A stretch of 64,000 bases of DNA from Dimorphilus gyrociliatus (Eukaryota; Annelida; Polychaeta; Dinophilidae): the NCBI GenBank assembly GCA_904063045.1, contig CAJFCJ010000006.1:3488408-3552407 (forward strand). The letters run 5' to 3'. A program made the translations under genes and the position numbers. Shown here piece after piece: positions 1 to 14,843 of the stretch (positions are counted from its first letter, which is position 1; every line of letters begins with the position of its first letter). The notes beneath the pieces are model-generated. The model saw nothing but the letters and a program-made list of their open reading frames with translations. It was not told where the DNA came from and ran no database searches.

Positions 1-1
1 A

Positions 2-1528
<1,527 letters not shown>

Positions 1529-1859
1529 TTTATTACATAAATTTACTTATTGTACGTATATATACAAAAATATATATATACATACGTAATACATGCACAC
1601 CGTGCTAAGTATCAGTATCTTTAAACGCAGATCCATTGTCAGTTTGAACACCGAAAAGGACAAAAAATTCTTAACATCTCTGTGAGGTAGAAAATTCGAA
1701 ACAAAACTCACAGATTAACAAGACGTTCATAAAATAAAGAAAAAAATATAAATAAAAACAGAGTGCAATTAGCAAAAATTAAGCACAAAAACCTCTATTC
1801 ATTTAAAAAATATGACTCAGACCACGACAAAAATATTACGATTGGTAGAAGAAACAGAA
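1529..1859. other. intergenic gap between convergent genes
   Basis: AT-rich sequence between the GH172-like stop and the zinc-finger gene stop. It contains an AT microsatellite-like stretch near 1555-1585. It may also hold an extra 3' exon of the zinc-finger gene on the minus strand (see that entry). I see no other coding signal. Confidence 0.5.
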
Positions 1860-3036
1860 TCAAGTATCATTTGATTGACTTTCTGTCGTTTGTTGTTCAC
1901 TTACCGTCATTCGAGTACCGTGCCGTTCCATATGCTTGCTTAAATAGTCTTTTCGGATAAAGCCTTGATTACAAATTGTGCATGTGTATGGTTTCGCCTC
2001 ACTGTGCGTCCACATGTGCTGTTCCATATTGCCTTTTTTACTAAAATTTTTCCCACAAATTTCGCATCTGTATGGCTTCTCGCCTGTCGTAAATAAATCA
2101 TGGTACAATAGAGAACAAGACAGTTATTTGTTAAACCTGTATGAGTTCTTATGTGATTTTCCAAATTATGGCGATCAGTAAAGCTTCGTAAGCATTGGGT
2201 GCAATGGAATTTCCTACTTAAATTCTTGCTAGATGATAGTTTTTCTGCCGAAGGCTGTGACACATTTCCGGTCGCGTTTGAAGTGGTGTGCTGTTGCTGA
2301 GAGGTCTGCGAAAGTTAACAGATGCAAATACGCGTATTTAGAGTGACCTTTTAAGCCCACCTGCTCTGACGATTGGGACGTTGAATGACAGCCATTTTTT
2401 ACAAGGGCTGGTATAGATGGTAGAGTTGTGTTTGTACTTTCAAATGTTCTTCGTACTGTGAATCCAAACAATCAGCAGACGCACAAACATTAATGAAAAA
2501 CAGGTGGCCTTACCTTTGTCCGTTGACGGTGGTAAATTAATACTAACGGTTGCTGCCTCACTAAAAGATGCTAGGTCAGGTCTAGCTGCCCATGTAGCCA
2601 TTGCGCCAAAAGAGGCTAATTGGGACATCGGTTGGTGGGATAAAGTCCAAAATGGATTAGGAACAGTCGGTAGACATGTTCGACTTACTGTGGTTAAGGT
2701 TCCTTCACTAATATCGTCATTTTCTTCCTTCCGGTTTCGATTATGAGTAGGAGATGGTCGTTCTTTTTTCACTGGTGTTGTTTCTGAATCAGAGTCTATT
2801 TTTCTTTTCACTGGTTCTGGTGATATTGCCATTACACCGTCTTCATCGTCTTCTTTAGAACTATCATCTTCTGCAATTGTCTTATTTATGTTTATTAAGA
2901 GAACATCATCATTTTCCAAAGTTATGCCTAAAAGACCTTCAACTGTAAATTTTTGTTGAACTAGACTAGATTTGCACACCATTGTCACAGTATCCTCTAA
3001 AAGAGACTTTAATCTTTGTTTGTCGAGCTGTGACAT
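1860..3036 (-). CDS. C2H2 zinc-finger protein 1 (three fingers), paralogue of the gene at 4492-5518
   Basis: Predicted exons on the minus strand: 3036-2514, 2455-2361, 2305-2137, 2083-1860; phases agree at every join (about 336 aa). The ATG at 3036 opens an N-terminal domain, with FTVEGLLGITLENDDVLLIN near residues 30-49, followed by an acidic and Ser/Pro-rich linker with a basic RKID/KKERPSP patch. At the C-terminus are three C2H2 fingers: FHCTQC...H-IRTH, YRCEICGKNF...H-MWTH and YTCTICNQGF...H-MERH, with a TGEKPYRC linker. It probably binds DNA. A strong donor (ACG|GTAAGTG, intron starting at 1904) lies inside the last exon, so the real C-terminus may be in another exon further left. It shares its N-terminal domain and layout with the next zinc-finger gene, which implies a tandem duplication. 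Confidence 0.8.
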
Positions 3037-3458
3037 CGTTGAACGCTCCAGTAGAAATCTGATACCTAGAGCGATAATAGGACGAATGAAATTAAACGAG
3101 GTAGAATGAAGAAATCTCTCTTCTTCGGACAGCTGTATTTGTTATTCGAACGAAGTGAACGAGTTCGCAGAAGCTTTATGCTGCCAATCAGACGTACATC
3201 TGTTTCTAAATTATAAATACAGTTGGCACAATCGACGAAAAACTTAGCAGCTGTCGCACACTTTGTTTCTCTACGTTGAATCGAATATCGACAGTAAGCG
3301 CCCTGTTTTTAAGTAGTGTGGTACCGTTTCATGCTCCAAAGTTGCTGGATGCAATATGATTGCTGCAAGATACCATGCATTTCTAACTGGGTATAAAATT
3401 ATTTATATCACGTGCTAGATATACGGTGTACTTGCTAATAACTAAACTTGATCCCGCT
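3037..3458. promoter_or_regulatory. divergent (head-to-head) promoter region
   Basis: These 422 bases separate the start codons of the zinc-finger gene (-) and CD164 (+), so both promoters and 5'UTRs must fit here or be shared. The base composition is less AT-rich than most gaps. I could not place a TATA box or initiator with confidence. Confidence 0.4.
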
Positions 3459-4126
<668 letters not shown>

Positions 4127-4491
4127 AAAGAGAGAGAGAAGACTTAGACGATTAAAGTGCCCAATTATTTCATAACCTGCTGAAAGAGACTTTAATATTT
4201 ATTTATTATATCAGTAAATCTCTTGCCGCCATGAGTGTTTATCTTTATTATGTTCAATGTACATGTCTGACATAAAAAAGTACGGTATATAATTCCTTTT
4301 ACAGCTGCTAAAAAATTGTACTTTGATCTGGGAAACAGTTGTGAATTCTCAATACTTGATAAGAAAACAATACAGGCAAAATTTATTCAAGAAATATAGC
4401 CTTTTTTTGTATGCACCGAAAAAAAACTAATTACTTTGCACCAAAATAAACAAATAAATAACAAAATAAAAGATCATAGTTTCGTTGTTAA

Positions 4492-5518
4492 CTATTTCAC
4501 CTTTTTAAATCCATGAACATTATTCATATGCTTGGTTAAATGATCCCGTCGTTTACAACCGTAATTACAATGCGAACATTTAAAAGGTTTGGCATCGGAA
4601 TGTGTCAATGTGTGACGAACCAGCATATCTTTTCTACTAAAACTTCGCAGGCATATATCGCATATGTATGGTTTTTGGCCAGTATGAATTTTAAAGTGTA
4701 TATCTAATAGCGAAGCTGTGGCAAACGATTTATGGCAGTTGGAGCATAACCACTCTTCCCTATTGTTATTGTTATTAATTGGTTTATTCTTATCTCTCAT
4801 AATGTCATCAGGCTGAAGTGTCAATAAAAATATATTTACTGTATATAATTTGAATAAATATAAAGTTTTAAACTACCTCTTCCTTTTTTATCTTTTCTAT
4901 CTTTTTTAATATTTGACCTATAGATATTTGACACGATGTATTTATTGACTTAAAATTGACTGTAATTACTTACCGGAAGCTTCTTTTCCGCCTGATAATA
5001 AATCATCAATTAGTCTATCTTCTGTTAAATCGAGTTGAGAATTAACATTTGGCTTAATTATAGCTTTATTATTATTTGAATTTTCTAAATCGTTTCTAGA
5101 GTCTGTTGAAGGGAAAACTGGCGCTAGATATTAAAAAAAAGAATATAACTCTATAACAAAAAGAACAAATTTTTTTTTTTATAAATATACCCCCGCATGC
5201 TTGAACATTCCATGAAGAACATTCCACGTCACTGGAGCTGTCATCTTCTTGGCCAACATTAATTTTCCTTTTTAAACCCTGTTTCCTTTTGTTGGGTATT
5301 GAATAAGAAGAATTTGATGGCGTGCTTGCCGATGAAGTGCACGGAGAGTGTATTTCCAAGTTTTCAGAAATTTTTTCCTTAATATTTATCAATACAACTT
5401 CTCCGCTTTGAAGAGTTACGCCGACTAACGCATCCACTTTAAAATCACCTTCCAGAGTACTTCGACAAGCACATAAAATTGCATTTTCTATAAGTAGTTT
5501 CGTCTTTTCCTTATCCAT
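4492..5518 (-). CDS. C2H2 zinc-finger protein 2 (three fingers)
   Basis: Minus-strand exons 5518-5191, 5117-4974, 4917-4877 (a 41-nt micro-exon) and 4812-4492; all phases agree, about 277 aa. The N-terminal segment, with FKVDALVGVTLQSGEVVLIN near residues 26-45, is clearly homologous to the N-terminus of the zinc-finger gene at 1860-3036. A Ser-rich, basic linker follows, then a KIKKEEPDD segment from the micro-exon. The C-terminus has three fingers: WLCSNCHKSF, YICDICLRSF and FKCSHCNYGC, the last with the spacing H-MNNVH. Role: a likely DNA-binding regulator. It lies on the same strand as its paralogue, with CD164 inserted on the opposite strand between them. Confidence 0.82.
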
Positions 5519-6183
5519 TGCCGCTGTCTGAAATATGTAGGCGTGCTTAATGTGGGAGTATTGAGTGGGCGTTTATCTAATACTACTTCCAGCTGCAACA
5601 TGTAAATCGCTGGGCGATAATGCGCCTGTTCTCAACCCGCTAGCTTTTTAATCTTACCTTACTAGTGAAATCGGTATCAAAGTAATATGAAAAAGTCCAG
5701 AGATGAGAGTTAAGAAAGGTTTGTTTTGGTTCCCTCTTTTAGATTTTAAGAAATCGCCTTGATGTTCTCTTCGAACGCTGAAATCGATAAAGATCGAGAA
5801 TTTGACTGCCGATACCTGCGTAGATGGCAGCACCGTCGCGATCAAGGAAAGTTTGATAGCCCTGTTACGTCATACTAGCCAGGGGTGTTGCTGCGTCATT
5901 AAGATCTTAAGTTTAATCGTCTGATCATTCTTCTCCAACAATAGATATTCTAATTTCAATGTCTCTGGTTTAATCGACCATAGCACTAATTTGAACCTCT
6001 TTCAAAGAATCAAAAAGAGCCGTATAACAAATTGCCTTTTACTTTTATAACCTTGTGTTTATTTATGTTTAAGCTGATAAATATATATATTCAATATATA
6101 AAAAGATACTTGAACAAAGTTGCCTTAAAAATATCTTTTTTAAACTTTATTTTCCAGCCAAAACGAATCTTACAAAATTTCTT
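5519..6183. other. intergenic, upstream of zinc-finger gene 2 and downstream of NGLY1
   Basis: These 665 bases hold the 5' region of zinc-finger gene 2. I see no supported ORF or RNA gene. The segment 5560-5660 is less AT-rich than its surroundings and may be promoter sequence. Confidence 0.4.
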
Positions 6184-8222
6184 TTATTCAAAAATTACTT
6201 CTACATCGAAAAGAACGATGTTCTCCGACATTGATGATCGAAACAATTGGGCATGTTGCCAAGCGTTATCTCCCTGACCCTCGCTTAATAAAGCCGTCAA
6301 GGTCACACGATTCCTTCCCTTCGAGAAATCGTTTACATTGGTATCTTCGACATTAGCTTCAAAATAGAATATATGTTAATAATATTGAATAATTATGCTA
6401 CCTGTTTGATATTACTTCTAATTCTTTGTATATCTTCATCTGATTTGACACTCCAGGTAACTTCTCCGTCAGAAAATGTTTTATGTATAAGCTTCACATT
6501 AAATTCTTTAATCTTTCCTCTTACATCTCTGAGATCAAACTTCCAAGATATTTTACCGAAATCATAACCAGGAACTCTCGCCAAATAAACCATTTTCCAG
6601 TCGTGCTCCTCCTTTCTAAATATATCTATACACTCAAAGAGCATTTCACGCCATCCGGAGACGGTGGAATTATCCGATAATCTCCTGTATTCATCTTTTG
6701 AGGGACAATATTGAAGATGAATACGCTTGGATTTTGCTTCCTTTTCTGTGGGTTTTATAACGTACGGTCTAAATCTTTTCCCCGTTTCTCCTCTGGATAA
6801 ACGCCATGCTAAAGAACCAGAAGTTCTTCCTTGACCCTCTGAATCTAACGTAGCTTTTTCAATCATCAACTCAAAAAGTTCTTTACAAATTCTTCTTTGA
6901 AGCACTAGCTTTCTCCCAGGAGTGAGTAGTAACGTTCTCCATCGATTAATTCTTATATTATGTATGGTTTTAGCTAGCCATTCTTCTCTCACCTACGTTA
7001 ATTGATTCCAAATTAAGTGATATAATTTGAGGAAATTGGCTGTAATTGACTTTTATACCTGAGTACGTCTCGCTAATACTGCCTGATGATTATTTGAATA
7101 TCTCCAGGTAACATCTTGGAGATCGTCATGGGAAAATCCAAAAACGTACATTTGCTCTTTATCCCATCCTTTTTCGTAGGTTAAAGGTAGATCAAAGGCA
7201 TTTTCACACGGGTCTACATGAATATAGCGATCTTGCGCAATTGAAAAGAACTCACACCATACATGATCCTAGAATAAATATAGAGAATGTTAAGAAAAAT
7301 CTTTGAAAAATGACTATATTACTTGATTATCTGTTATGAAACGAGCTTCAAATCCTAAAGTTCTGAGAAATAAATAGAAACAGTTAGCCCACTCTCCACA
7401 TCGACCTCGTCTACTTTCGAGTAACTTTTCAGGATCATTGTAACGGGGAAATCGGGTACCGTGGCCACATTTTTTACAAGTGTGAATTTCAACTCGCTGG
7501 GCCATGTATTTACTCTCTTCCGGGGTTGGAACTCCAGCTTTGCCACCAACCGATTCGCCCCCGCATATCTCACAAGGTAAAGTGTCAACCCACTTAAAGA
7601 AACTAGTTTTAAACCAAGTCAGCAAGAAAATAATGATAACGTCTCGAAATTCAGGATTCGAGAACAGAGGTGGTCCAGGAAAATTCTTACTGGCGTCTTC
7701 AATTAGAGTTTCCATGGGTAAAACGGATCTAGCTCTGTCCTGTTTATGGACTTGTTCAAATATTGTCATACGTTCCAAGTTCCGTGTTAATTCCAAATAC
7801 ATTTGACTTTCATTTTGCTAAATTATTAATAAATATAGTAATAAAGGCTTAAGTTATACTTATTAATATTATAAAACTATTATGACTCTTACAATTAGAG
7901 TAGTTTGATTTACACTAGCAGATATTCTTAAACGGGCATTTTGCAGATTAATTATCATTCTGTTTAATGCTACTAAATTGCCATTTTGAGGGAAAATGTA
8001 ACCTTCTTCTGTTTCTGTGAAACCCATATCAAATAGACATTTTTTAGCCCCTGGAACATTTATCACTTTTTCTTTGATAATTTTATTCCCAGAGCGAATT
8101 TTTCGATATTTTTCGTCCTGTGGATGTTTGATAATATTGTATCCTATTTGTAAAAGAATATCAACAGTTTCTAAGGACACATTTCTGGGATTAGATATAA
8201 GCTGTCTAATTGATTCTTCCAT
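6184..8222 (-). CDS. NGLY1: peptide:N-glycanase (cytosolic PNGase)
   Basis: Five exons: 8222-7893, 7817-7323, 7268-7059, 6992-6416 and 6356-6184; 594 aa, all phases consistent. Residues 1-110 form the PUB domain, which in NGLY1 binds the p97/VCP C-terminus. A transglutaminase-like core follows, with a zinc site (CEIC and CKKC pairs) and the triad Cys250 ([10 protein letters not shown]), His277 (DHVWCEFF) and Asp294 (YIHVDPCE). The 27- and 17-residue triad spacing equals that of human NGLY1 as I recall it. The C-terminal half is the PAW domain, ending in [13 protein letters not shown]. The enzyme removes N-glycans from misfolded glycoproteins during ER-associated degradation. The last intron uses donor GTAATAT at 6415 and a TTGAAG acceptor; the alternative stop at 6393 would lose the conserved PAW end. 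Confidence 0.95.
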
Positions 8223-9217
8223 TTTCACCCTTATAAGTAGTTAACAATTCTTCAAGCGTGGCTAAAAGAATAAAAGTTTATACAAATTTTGAACAAATGC
8301 AAGACCGATAATGTCTTTCACATTTTATAATTATGAAAATGTATGTTATAAGATAGAAATATTTACTTTAAAGCACAAAATGAACAGGAATACTGAGAGT
8401 ATGCAATTCTTGATATGAATACGAAAATGTTGAATAGTTACCAGTTTATATAGTTACAAAACAGATGTTTCCGGTTTGCTGACGATGAAAGCTCAGGTAC
8501 CGTATTTTTCTTAATAAAAGCTTTATTCTAGCGATCGAGTATTCATCACAAATAAATATATATTTTATTAATGACCTAATTTCTAAATTTGAAAAAATCA
8601 TTATAAATTAATATATGCAAACGTTATTCCTGATATATTAAGATAAATTATAATAATATAATTCAACTTAACCTATCACAAACACAAATGATTGGGCTTG
8701 AAACATAAACTAAATTATTCCATTAAAAAAATGGCAATAGTTACTTAAAAGAATATTTATAAATAAACTATCAAGAAGATAGTTATTATCTCTTTTCAAT
8801 AACAATGTAAACTAAACGTTTATTTGGAAGGAAAAGAATGGAAGAAAAGGATTTTTACCTTTCTCCATTAATCTTAACTTTCATTAAAACTTATAGTAAA
8901 TGAAATATTTAAAACATCAGAAAATGTTAAGGGAAAAGAATAATTATAAACATGGCGCCTGCTATAATGTTTATCTCGCAAGAACAACCATTATTGACAA
9001 TTACCTTTAACATAGAACAAATGTTACTATCCCATAAACTGAGGAGAATAAATCAAAAGAGATGTTTCTATAAAATTCGTCAATATTTTTTATTTACATA
9101 TAGCAATGTTAATGTATATAAACATTAAATATAAATGTTGTTTTCTTTCTATATTAGAATGTGAGTGATACATTCTTCTTATTCTGTTCTTGTTTCAGAC
9201 GAAAGACTAAGGAGAGA
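8223..9217. promoter_or_regulatory. divergent promoter region, NGLY1 / MFSD6-like
   Basis: About 1 kb of AT-rich DNA between two head-to-head genes. A polypyrimidine-AG acceptor at 9198 sits 19 bases before the MFSD6-like ATG, so part of this stretch is probably a 5'UTR intron. I see no other coding signal. Confidence 0.4.
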
Positions 9218-11698
9218 ATGACTTCAAAATACAATTCTAAAGATCGGCCAGCAATTTTTTACCGCCAAGTTGTTATAAATCTGTTTAACTTTTCGCTGGC
9301 CTCATCTAAATTTTGCCTTCTTCCATTCCTTACTTTATACTTGAAATTTTTAGGACTAGAACCATTACACGTTGGTTTGATATTTGCTGTTTATTCTTTC
9401 TTACCTATAATTGGAAAATGGACTTGTTCTAAATGCGCTACCTCTTGCGGTTTTCGACGTGCTGCATTGATGCTATCCCTTTTCTTTACCATTTTGGGCT
9501 ATGTAGTTATTATGTTTATACCGCCGAAAACGTCTGCCTATGATAAGAATTTCTTATGCATTCCAAAAAACGATAGTGATAAACAGTTTCCTCCATCTGT
9601 ACCATCGACAACTACCGAATTCGTAACAAAATTTAATTTGGTAACTGAAAGGAAAACTGAGTTGCCAACAGAATTCAGGTTATTGAATTTCTATTGAAGA
9701 TTTTATTAGTAATCTATAAGTTTAAACTATAAAATAACGTGTTTTTTACTTTTTTTTATAGGGAATTAACAAAGGCTATTACGGAAAAAATTACAACTAG
9801 AAATGTTGTGTCAAATTCACCGATTTCCTCTTTTGATTTATTATCGGAAAGAGATAAGAATTTACTAGCATCGCGCACCGATGTCAATAAACTAAGATTA
9901 TTGACAAGAGAACAATTAACGATGGTCCTTGCTAAGATAAAAGAGAAATCTCGAAGGGTGAGTCGTTCACCGACAACACCCGCTACTGATTTTTTATCGC
10001 GAACGCTTAACAAAATGACGTCGGGAGTGCATAGCGTCGCTGATAAGTTGTATTTTTTGGAATTATTAATTATTAATAATAATTAGAATTTTCATTTTTA
10101 CAGATTGAAAAATGTGGAAAATAAAACGTTGCTTTTCGTTCTTTTAACAATATCTGGAATTAGCTTATTTGGTTCGGCTGTTGAACCTGTTGCAGACGAT
10201 ATATGGCACGATTTTCTCGATAGATTTGATAGATTGGATAAATATGGTAGCCATTCTACTTGGTATGATTTTGGAACAATTTGGACACCGGTTACAATAG
10301 CCGCAGCTGTCGAATTTGGAAATTGTGAAAGAATTATGCATTTACCAACTGTCTATCTTTTCTTCCTATCATTCGCCTGTTTAATGGGATTTTGTCTTAT
10401 CCTATCCATATTCTTCCCTAATAAAACTGCTCATAGAAAGCGTAAATTTCTTTTTGGTTTAAGGACAACGTTTGGAGATGTTAGATCAATTTTTCTAACA
10501 ATAACTGCAATGGCGTGTGGTTTTGCAACATCAACTGTTGAAATATTTCTATTTTGGAAAATGTTTAAGGATGGTAATTGGTTAAGTTTAGGAATAGTCG
10601 TGTCAGCTTCCAGAGTCGGTATGTTATACAGTTATCTATTTTTAACTATTTAAACATTTACAATCTTTATTTTTAACTTGAAGAAATTTACTTAGCCTTT
10701 AATGAAAAGATATATAAGAAAATATACTATATATATACTGTATTTATCTGTTAAAATAATATGTATACTTTCTTATTGATCCAAATAACAAAACTCTCTT
10801 TTTCTATACTTTATATAAATAGAAAGAAAATATTAAAAGAAGGAGAGGAAAGTGAAATAGAATTAATGATTTAATTAGATAGAAATGTAAAAAAAATGAC
10901 TTATAAATATTTTCCGTATTACCCAGGATACAACAGACTACGTTTAATAATGTTAATCAATAACACTTTTAAATGCTTTAATGCCACTTTTTAAATAACG
11001 GCAGAAACAATAAATAACTTGAATAATAGTCTTTTCTGTTTTTGAATAGGTCAAGTTGTATCGTCGACTATCGTTGGTAGGGCGTTGAAAAATCTAATTT
11101 TCTTTGAAACTTGCCTTGGTTTATTCTTTATATCTGCTGGTCTAGTTTGGTGTAGTTTAGTTGAAAAGGCAGGTGGGTTATGGTTAACTCCAGCTTGTGT
11201 TGGTGTAATGGGTTTCGGAAAAGGATTCATTTTAAGCGCTAGACACTGGCATCCAGAATTTAGGATTAACTCAATTATAGTTAATCGTAGAGCTCAATCG
11301 GTTGTCAACCATTTTGAAAATCATATTGGATTCGGTATTGGTGCTTTAATATCTGGCCCAATTTACTCCAAATGGGGTGTTGAAGTCCTAATGCAAATTG
11401 GAGCAATTCTTCTAGGCCTATTCCTCATTGCCAATATTCTGGTTGCTAAATGTTCACCGCCAAGGCCAACTGTTAAGTTAGTAACAATAAGATAATCATT
11501 AATTACTTTAAAAATAGACTATTCTCTTCAAAAACAAATCATAAATTAAGACAAAATCAATAACTGTCTTACAGATATTCGAAATTATTACCGGACGTTG
11601 AATTGGATGACGACGAGGAAGACAGCGATAAGGAAGAGGATGATTGGTTAGAACACGCATTGATAAGGGATAAAATGGGCACTAAGATTATAAAATAA
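9218..11698 (+). CDS. MFSD6-like major facilitator superfamily transporter
   Basis: Five coding exons: 9218-9678, 9762-10046, 10104-10618, 11050-11476 and 11575-11698; about 604 aa, with all junction phases consistent. The first helix region carries LLPFLTLYLKFLGLEPLHVG, the MFS_1-like/MFSD6 hallmark (LP-f-LYyk-LGl-p-qvG). A long hydrophilic loop (about residues 110-250, exons 1-2) separates the first helices from the rest, as the MFSD6 family's large loop does. Exons 3-4 contain further hydrophobic helices, and exon 5 is an acidic cytoplasmic tail. The charged motif after helix 2, usually D-x-x-x-R-R, is here WTCSKCATSCGFRR. Substrate is unknown. The ATG at 9218 is preferred because an acceptor lies just upstream. 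The third intron (10619-11049) is long and may contain regulatory sequence. Confidence 0.82.
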
Positions 11699-12060
11699 AT
11701 AGCCAAAGAAAAACAATTCTTTTCTAAAATTTGTCATTTAATGTATAAATTTTTGTTTTTTTTTTTACAATTTCCATTTTTTATTGGGTTCTGGGAAAAT
11801 TTTTCGTTCTTGTCTTCCAAAGGTAAACCTTTCACCGTAAATTTTTTTAGTTTAAACTTTAAAGACAGCTCAAATTACAAAACTTTTAAAGTTTTCCTTG
11901 CTTTAAAGCTATGCAAAAATTAAGATATTGAGAGAGGGAGGGAGGGAATGTGGAATGCGGAATGTACAAGAACAAGAGACTGATTAATCATGCATTTTAA
12001 AAAATTTATATTATCTCTCTAATTTTCTCTTTTTCCCTCTCTCTCTTTTTTATCTATCGC

Positions 12061-12130
<70 letters not shown>

Positions 12131-13513
12131 ACACTCGCTCGTTCATTTACATATAGACTTTTTTATGATGGTTTCTGCTTTTTTATGTATTCTAACTCTG
12201 GAACATGTTTTAATAGATAATTTTAAATAATTGCTTTTACGCTAATTATACATATATTTTATATACACAATATACTATATATACAGTATATATACGTTTA
12301 TTAAAGATAATATTTCTATACAGTAGAGTCATGAGGAAGATTTAGATTAGTATTGGCCTATTAACCCACTAAATATACTTAATATCATTGTTAGGTTATT
12401 TAAAGTACTTATTAGCCTTAATTTATAAATTTTAAAGAAAAGGAAATAAGGGAAAATATATTAAGCGTAAAATATGAGATTAGAGAAAAAATTAACCTTA
12501 TTATTCATTTCTATTCAGAAAAAAGAGTATTTTTAAATTTTTCTCATTATTAATGATTAATCTATGTATTAGGAAAATACCTTAATCTTTGAGATTATCT
12601 AAATCGATAAATTTATAGTATAGAGTAGTTAATTGACAGTTTATTCACAAAATTTTTATAAGAGAAAAGAAGAGAAATATCTGATTAAAGATTATACAAT
12701 ACAATGAAAAGTTTCAATTATCTAACGTTTCCTTTAAGATTTATTCAAGATAAACAAAATATCGGAACGTCGTAATACATTGATAAATCCAACATATACT
12801 GTATATATATATATATTATACTGTATTCATACTTGAATATGAAATATACATATTCATTATCTATGTTATTCTTATTTTGTATGCTTTCTTTGTATGTTTC
12901 CTCTTCTTCAGTTCCATTGTTTAAAATGAAATATGATATATATATTTTAATTAAAGCTATGAATATTTATGAGGATGTGTTTATTTCTTTATTACTACTA
13001 TTCATATTCAATACAAGTTCAATAATAAATTTATACATTCAAGCTCTGTTGTTGTTTTATTTGTTTTGTTCTTCCCGCTAAAAACGCAATGAAAAAGGCA
13101 TGAAAGAATGGATAAAAAAGTTGTAATTAACATTTGATGCTAATGATTATCTGGGTCAATAATTTTAATTAAATTTGATTTATTTTAGTTAGAATTGTTA
13201 AGAGAAAAAAAAGAAGAGAGAAGAGAAATGAGAAAAGAAAATGAAAAGGGAAATTAAAGTCTTAAGCATTACTTGAAAGGGAGTGGATTCGTTTATATAA
13301 GTATCGCTAGAATTAATCTGTTTTTGGCTTTCGTTCAAATAAGAGACGAATGCATATTTAATCGGTACATATAGGCCTTTGTCAAGTGGGAGCTTGCTAT
13401 TAAAATCCAATATACGATTGACGAATATATCGCAATTACATAAAAAAGTCTTTTTCTTTTTCTTCTCTTTGAAACGACCCTGGACGTAAAAAAATGCAGA
13501 CAAATATTCCTTT
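11699..13513. other. intergenic 1.8 kb between convergent genes
   Basis: AT-rich DNA with simple repeats and two or three TATACTGTATA-type motifs (about 12281, 12794 and 12817). Short hydrophobic ORFs here, such as one at 12833-13081, look like chance products of T-rich sequence. I see no supported gene. Confidence 0.45.
12061..12130. repeat. (TCTG)n / (TC)n microsatellite
   Basis: A compound pyrimidine microsatellite: about eight TCTG units, some TATC variants, then a pure TC run. Confidence 0.95.
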
Positions 13514-14479
13514 TCACTTTTCTTCCCTGCTTCTTCTATCCCTTCGATTTTTAACCTTACTCCTTCTATGATAGGCGGGAGTGTCTTTTTCTTTAGTCTC
13601 ATCTACTTCGTTAACATCCGGTACATTCTTTGCTGGAGGTCTAAAAGTGTTGTAAGATTGTTCAGTCAATAAGTTCATCATATCAAATATTACTCTGTCG
13701 TTTTTTCTTATCGAAGGCAAGGTGATATTGGCTTTTTTACGCTTCGGTGCCTCAAGTTCCCTGCTCGTCGATTTCGGTCGTTCGATAAGGAAGCCTTCCA
13801 GTGTTTTTCTCTCCCTTTTAGACGGTACTATTCGTACATTATTTATATTGAATTCAGCTTTAACGAGTGCTGGCAGACGACCGAATGTTTTCAGCTCGAT
13901 AATCTTTTGTTTCCTCTCCTTGTTCATCTTTTCTATTTGAATTCTTTTAGTTGTTATACTCTCGTCTGCATTTTGCCTTGTAATTTGGTCTTTTTCTATG
14001 AGAATATCTGTGCATTTATTGTGTCCAGCTCTACTGGCCAAAGTATACGGTGTATAACCATTGGAATCTTCAAAATCCGCATTCAATCCATACTTTTGGA
14101 GGGCACAGGCAACAGCCTCAGTTAACTCGACGTCTCCCCTTTCGCATGCGTAATGAAGAGGGCTTCTACCATTCTGGTCCCTTAAAGTTAGTTTAGTATC
14201 AGCACCAATTTCTTTAAGCAGGAGGAGAGCTTCAGTTCTGCGTCCAAGCGCACAAGCCCACGTCATAACATCTCTTCCGCTTTCTTCCTCAATATCGTTA
14301 TAATTCCTAAATTTTGGTAAAAGTATACGAAACATCTTTAAACGTCTCTGACCATCTTCAATTCTGAGGGCGGCAATTAAAGAGTCTCTTGTCGGTGCTA
14401 ATCCATTCCTAGCAAGGAATTTTACCTGCTTAAATCGACAAGATTTCACAGCATCCAACATTAAAGTTCCACTCGTCAT
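13514..14479 (-). CDS. ankyrin-repeat protein with basic C-terminal tail
   Basis: Single open frame. I start it at the first ATG (14479, MTSGTLMLDAVKSC), giving 321 aa; the frame is open further upstream but without another ATG. Ankyrin-type repeats occupy roughly residues 5-165, with clear signatures DVMTWACALGRRTEALLLL, NGRSPLHYACERGDVELTEA and NGYTPYTLASRAGHNKCTDI. The rest is Lys/Arg-rich and probably disordered (KERKQKIIELKTFGRLPALV, RRSKVKNRRDRRSREEK). Ankyrin stacks are protein-interaction scaffolds; I cannot assign a specific orthologue. An internal GTAAGG donor near 13561 leaves open that the last 15-20 codons are replaced by another exon. It is convergent with the MFSD6-like gene. 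Confidence 0.7.
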   Translation of the reverse strand: MTSGTLMLDAVKSCRFKQVKFLARNGLAPTRDSLIAALRIEDGQRRLKMFRILLPKFRNYNDIEEESGRDVMTWACALGRRTEALLLLKEIGADTKLTLRDQNGRSPLHYACERGDVELTEAVACALQKYGLNADFEDSNGYTPYTLASRAGHNKCTDILIEKDQITRQNADESITTKRIQIEKMNKERKQKIIELKTFGRLPALVKAEFNINNVRIVPSKRERKTLEGFLIERPKSTSRELEAPKRKKANITLPSIRKNDRVIFDMMNLLTEQSYNTFRPPAKNVPDVNEVDETKEKDTPAYHRRSKVKNRRDRRSREEK

Positions 14480-14843
14480 AATTTTCCTATTGAACTGTGC
14501 ACTGGTAGTATTCCCTAATTCTTTCACTCTCTTTCTTTTTTCTGTCACAATTATGTCTCTCACTCTTTAAATCTTTTCTTGTGATAAACTATTAAAGTTC
14601 TTTTAGACCCATGAATTTATATAATAAATAAATAAATATATATACATATATGTTTAAGTATTCGTCTCTTTTTACGTTCAATATCCGATCAATTCGCTTG
14701 CTGTCTCTCAACTGCACAAACCCACGTTTTATATAGTTTGCTTACCTAGGTGATTTATGCATTATTCAACCGGCTTTCCATTCTGTAACTGTCACGTAAT
14801 CGCAAGTAATTAGCTTTAAATTGTATTTTAAATAGAAATACGC
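14480..14843. other. intergenic gap, ankyrin gene 5' side / EXOG 3' side
   Basis: 364 bases of AT-rich sequence between two genes on the same strand. Nothing beyond likely UTR and promoter sequence is visible. Confidence 0.4.

Noticed and set aside
6393-6415. Stop at 6393 as the end of NGLY1
   Set aside because: It would truncate the PAW domain before the conserved [12 protein letters not shown] segment, which is present in the next exon.
12833-13081. 82-codon hydrophobic ORF with a signal-peptide-like start
   Set aside because: Almost entirely F/L/I/S/Y in T-rich DNA, no splice or conservation evidence; expected by chance.
13198-13602. 134-codon ORF overlapping the 3' end of the ankyrin gene
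   Set aside because: Lys-rich low-complexity start and end, in a different frame from the ankyrin gene; it has no recognisable domain. An alternative terminal exon of the ankyrin gene cannot be excluded.
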